Assembly: GCF_028285565.1 (NCBI RefSeq)
Contig: NZ_JANQOY010000208.1
Coordinates: 1-64,000 of the forward strand
Direction: 5' to 3'
From: Acaryochloris sp. IP29b_bin.148
GTDB taxonomy: Bacteria; Cyanobacteriota; Cyanobacteriia; Thermosynechococcales; Thermosynechococcaceae
DNA: 64,000 bases
The notes under the pieces were generated by a model. The model saw only the letters and a program-made list of their open reading frames with translations. It searched no databases and had not been told where the DNA came from. Shown here one piece after another: positions 63,012-64,000 of this stretch. Position numbers and translations under genes: made by a program. How positions within the stretch are numbered: position 1 is the first letter of the stretch; each line of letters starts with the position of its first letter.

Positions 63012-63812
63012 ATGACCTTACTGCAAGCAATTATTTTGGGGATTGTGCAGGGACTCACAGAGTTTCTGCCCGTCTCCAGTTCTGGGCATTTAGTGCTCGC
63101 CAATTATTACTTTGGGTGGGGAGAGAAACTACCTCTCTATGTTGATATCGCTACTAATACAGGTACCTTCCTAGCCGCACTGCTGGTACTCCGAAAAGAT
63201 GTTTGGCAAGCCCTATCTGGTTTTTTCAAAGGCTTAACCTCTCCTATTGCACGGCAACAAGAGGGATGGCGAATGGCATTACTAGTGATTTTGGGCTCAA
63301 TTCCGACTGCCATGATTGGTTTAGGACTAAAACCGATTTTTGAAGAATTGAATCAACCGCTGTATGTTTCTTTTGCCCTGATTGTCACAGGAATCGTATT
63401 GTGGTTTACGCCTAAATCTGGCCTCAAACGAAATGCCCTATCTTTGAGTTGGTTAGATGCCACAATTGGTGGACTCGCTCAAGGATTAGCCGTGATTCCA
63501 GGCATCTCTCGTGCAGGTAGTACCATCTCTACTATGCTGTGGCGGGGAGCCTCTTCTGAACTTGCCCCTCGCTTCTCTTTTTTGATGTACATGATTGTTT
63601 CTTTCGGAGTCGCGATTTTAGGAATTGATGAGGTCTTAGGAAACGACCTGAAGCTAGCTCCCCTTTTGGGGATGATTGTAGCCTCCTTTGTAACTGGCTA
63701 TTTGGCTTTGCAATGGCTGTTTGTCATTCTGAAAAAGGGCCAATTTCGCTGGTTTGCCCCCTATCTTTGGTTAATTGCCGTAATAACGCTGATTAAACTG
63801 GCAGTCAGCTAA
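63012..63812 (+). CDS. uppP: undecaprenyl-diphosphate phosphatase
   Basis: A polytopic phosphatase (BacA/UppP) that recycles the lipid carrier of wall synthesis. Conserved N-terminal block QGLTEFLPVSSSGHLVLA (Glu17, Ser22-24, His26), and the second block AVIPGISRAGSTISTMLWRG with the catalytic Arg/Ser. About eight membrane helices; 266 residues, normal. Between the blocks the family's usual His-Leu-Gly-Thr is replaced by IATNTGTFLAAL, a variation common in cyanobacterial forms. It stands divergent to the oxidoreductase gene. Confidence 0.94.
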   Translation: MTLLQAIILGIVQGLTEFLPVSSSGHLVLANYYFGWGEKLPLYVDIATNTGTFLAALLVLRKDVWQALSGFFKGLTSPIARQQEGWRMALLVILGSIPTAMIGLGLKPIFEELNQPLYVSFALIVTGIVLWFTPKSGLKRNALSLSWLDATIGGLAQGLAVIPGISRAGSTISTMLWRGASSELAPRFSFLMYMIVSFGVAILGIDEVLGNDLKLAPLLGMIVASFVTGYLALQWLFVILKKGQFRWFAPYLWLIAVITLIKLAVS

Positions 63813-63840
63813 CTCAAAGCGGGGTACGAAAGATATGGCC

Positions 63841-64000
63841 TCAAAAATGATCGCTTAGCCAAGGTTGAGGACCACTAAAGAGCGTGGTTGCTAAAGCTAG
63901 AACCTCCCTCGATCCCTCTACAGCCCCCAATAGCTTTAACGCTTGGGCTGTCAGCATACTGGTATAGAGCGGCGCAAGACCACGAATATTCAATTTCAAC
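63841..64000 (-). CDS. 3' end of an unidentified gene (partial)
   Basis: An open frame enters from the right edge and ends in TGA at 63841-63843. The last ~52 residues read as a helical C-terminus (KLNIRGLAPLYTSMLTAQAL, then LLGAVEGSREVLALATTLFSG and PQPWLSDHF). The composition is convincing, but I do not recognise the family from this piece. The start and most of the gene lie outside the window. Confidence 0.65.
   Translation of the reverse strand, partial: LKLNIRGLAPLYTSMLTAQALKLLGAVEGSREVLALATTLFSGPQPWLSDHF

Noticed and set aside
1-64000. tRNA, rRNA, tmRNA, 6S RNA or CRISPR array
   Set aside because: I looked for T-loop consensus, regular spaced repeats and known RNA motifs by eye and found none; a tRNAscan-SE, Infernal and CRISPR search would be decisive.

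Overview
The window is cyanobacterial chromosomal DNA. The evidence is direct: frequent GCGATCGC (HIP1-type) octamers, a valyl-tRNA synthetase carrying the cyanobacterial membrane-anchoring CAAD domain, an RRM protein gene followed by rpsU, DUF1830 and DUF2949 proteins that are essentially restricted to cyanobacteria, and a two-gene pnt transhydrogenase. Moderate GC content and many TTG/GTG starts would suit an Acaryochloris-like organism, but that genus is only a guess. I saw no rRNA, tRNA or CRISPR array.

Layout. Positions 1-5870 are a loose, AT-richer accessory stretch: a possibly frameshifted DUF1830 gene, two small paralogous proteins facing left, an unrecognised 223-residue protein, S-formylglutathione hydrolase and an AraC-type regulator. 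Positions 5871-13552 hold a possible specialised-metabolism or envelope island: an unknown protein, a DUF3050 heme-oxygenase-fold protein, two glycosyltransferases, a GXWXG/DUF4334 protein, a cytochrome P450 and a VanZ/LamG membrane protein. From 13630 come a GrpE-like protein with an N-terminal helix-turn-helix, a small ORF overlapping recJ, and recJ. A decayed insertion sequence with 28-bp terminal inverted repeats lies at 17083-17998. htpG and two membrane proteins follow on the minus strand.

Positions 22557-26857 contain two compact operons: PadR regulator plus a diverged cytochrome b6-like protein that lacks one expected heme ligand, then cysteine dioxygenase-like cupin, EamA-type transporter and ATP-grasp ligase. 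pntA-pntB, a zinc peptidase with larB, a protein with three 114-bp repeats, queF, an HtrA protease overlapping a PMT-type mannosyltransferase, rodZ with a pseudouridine synthase, purN and a lipoprotein follow. A modular 889-residue LysM/DUF2272/peptidoglycan-binding protein starts at 40504.

The right third is mostly housekeeping: rbgA/valS (stop and start overlap), rbp-terminator-rpsU, an Hsp70 with a shortened C-terminus, an M61 peptidase, DUF2949, an aminotransferase/nagA/membrane protein operon, purE, alr, a glutathione S-transferase, map with a PRC-barrel protein, a carotenoid isomerase-like oxidoreductase, uppP and the 3' end of an unknown gene. The 574-bp gap after the Hsp70 gene carries two tandem, diverged micro-ORFs (29 and 21 codons) with matching peptide sequence, separated by a hairpin. 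I consider these, the sulfur-linked operon and the b6-like operon the best candidates for something undescribed.
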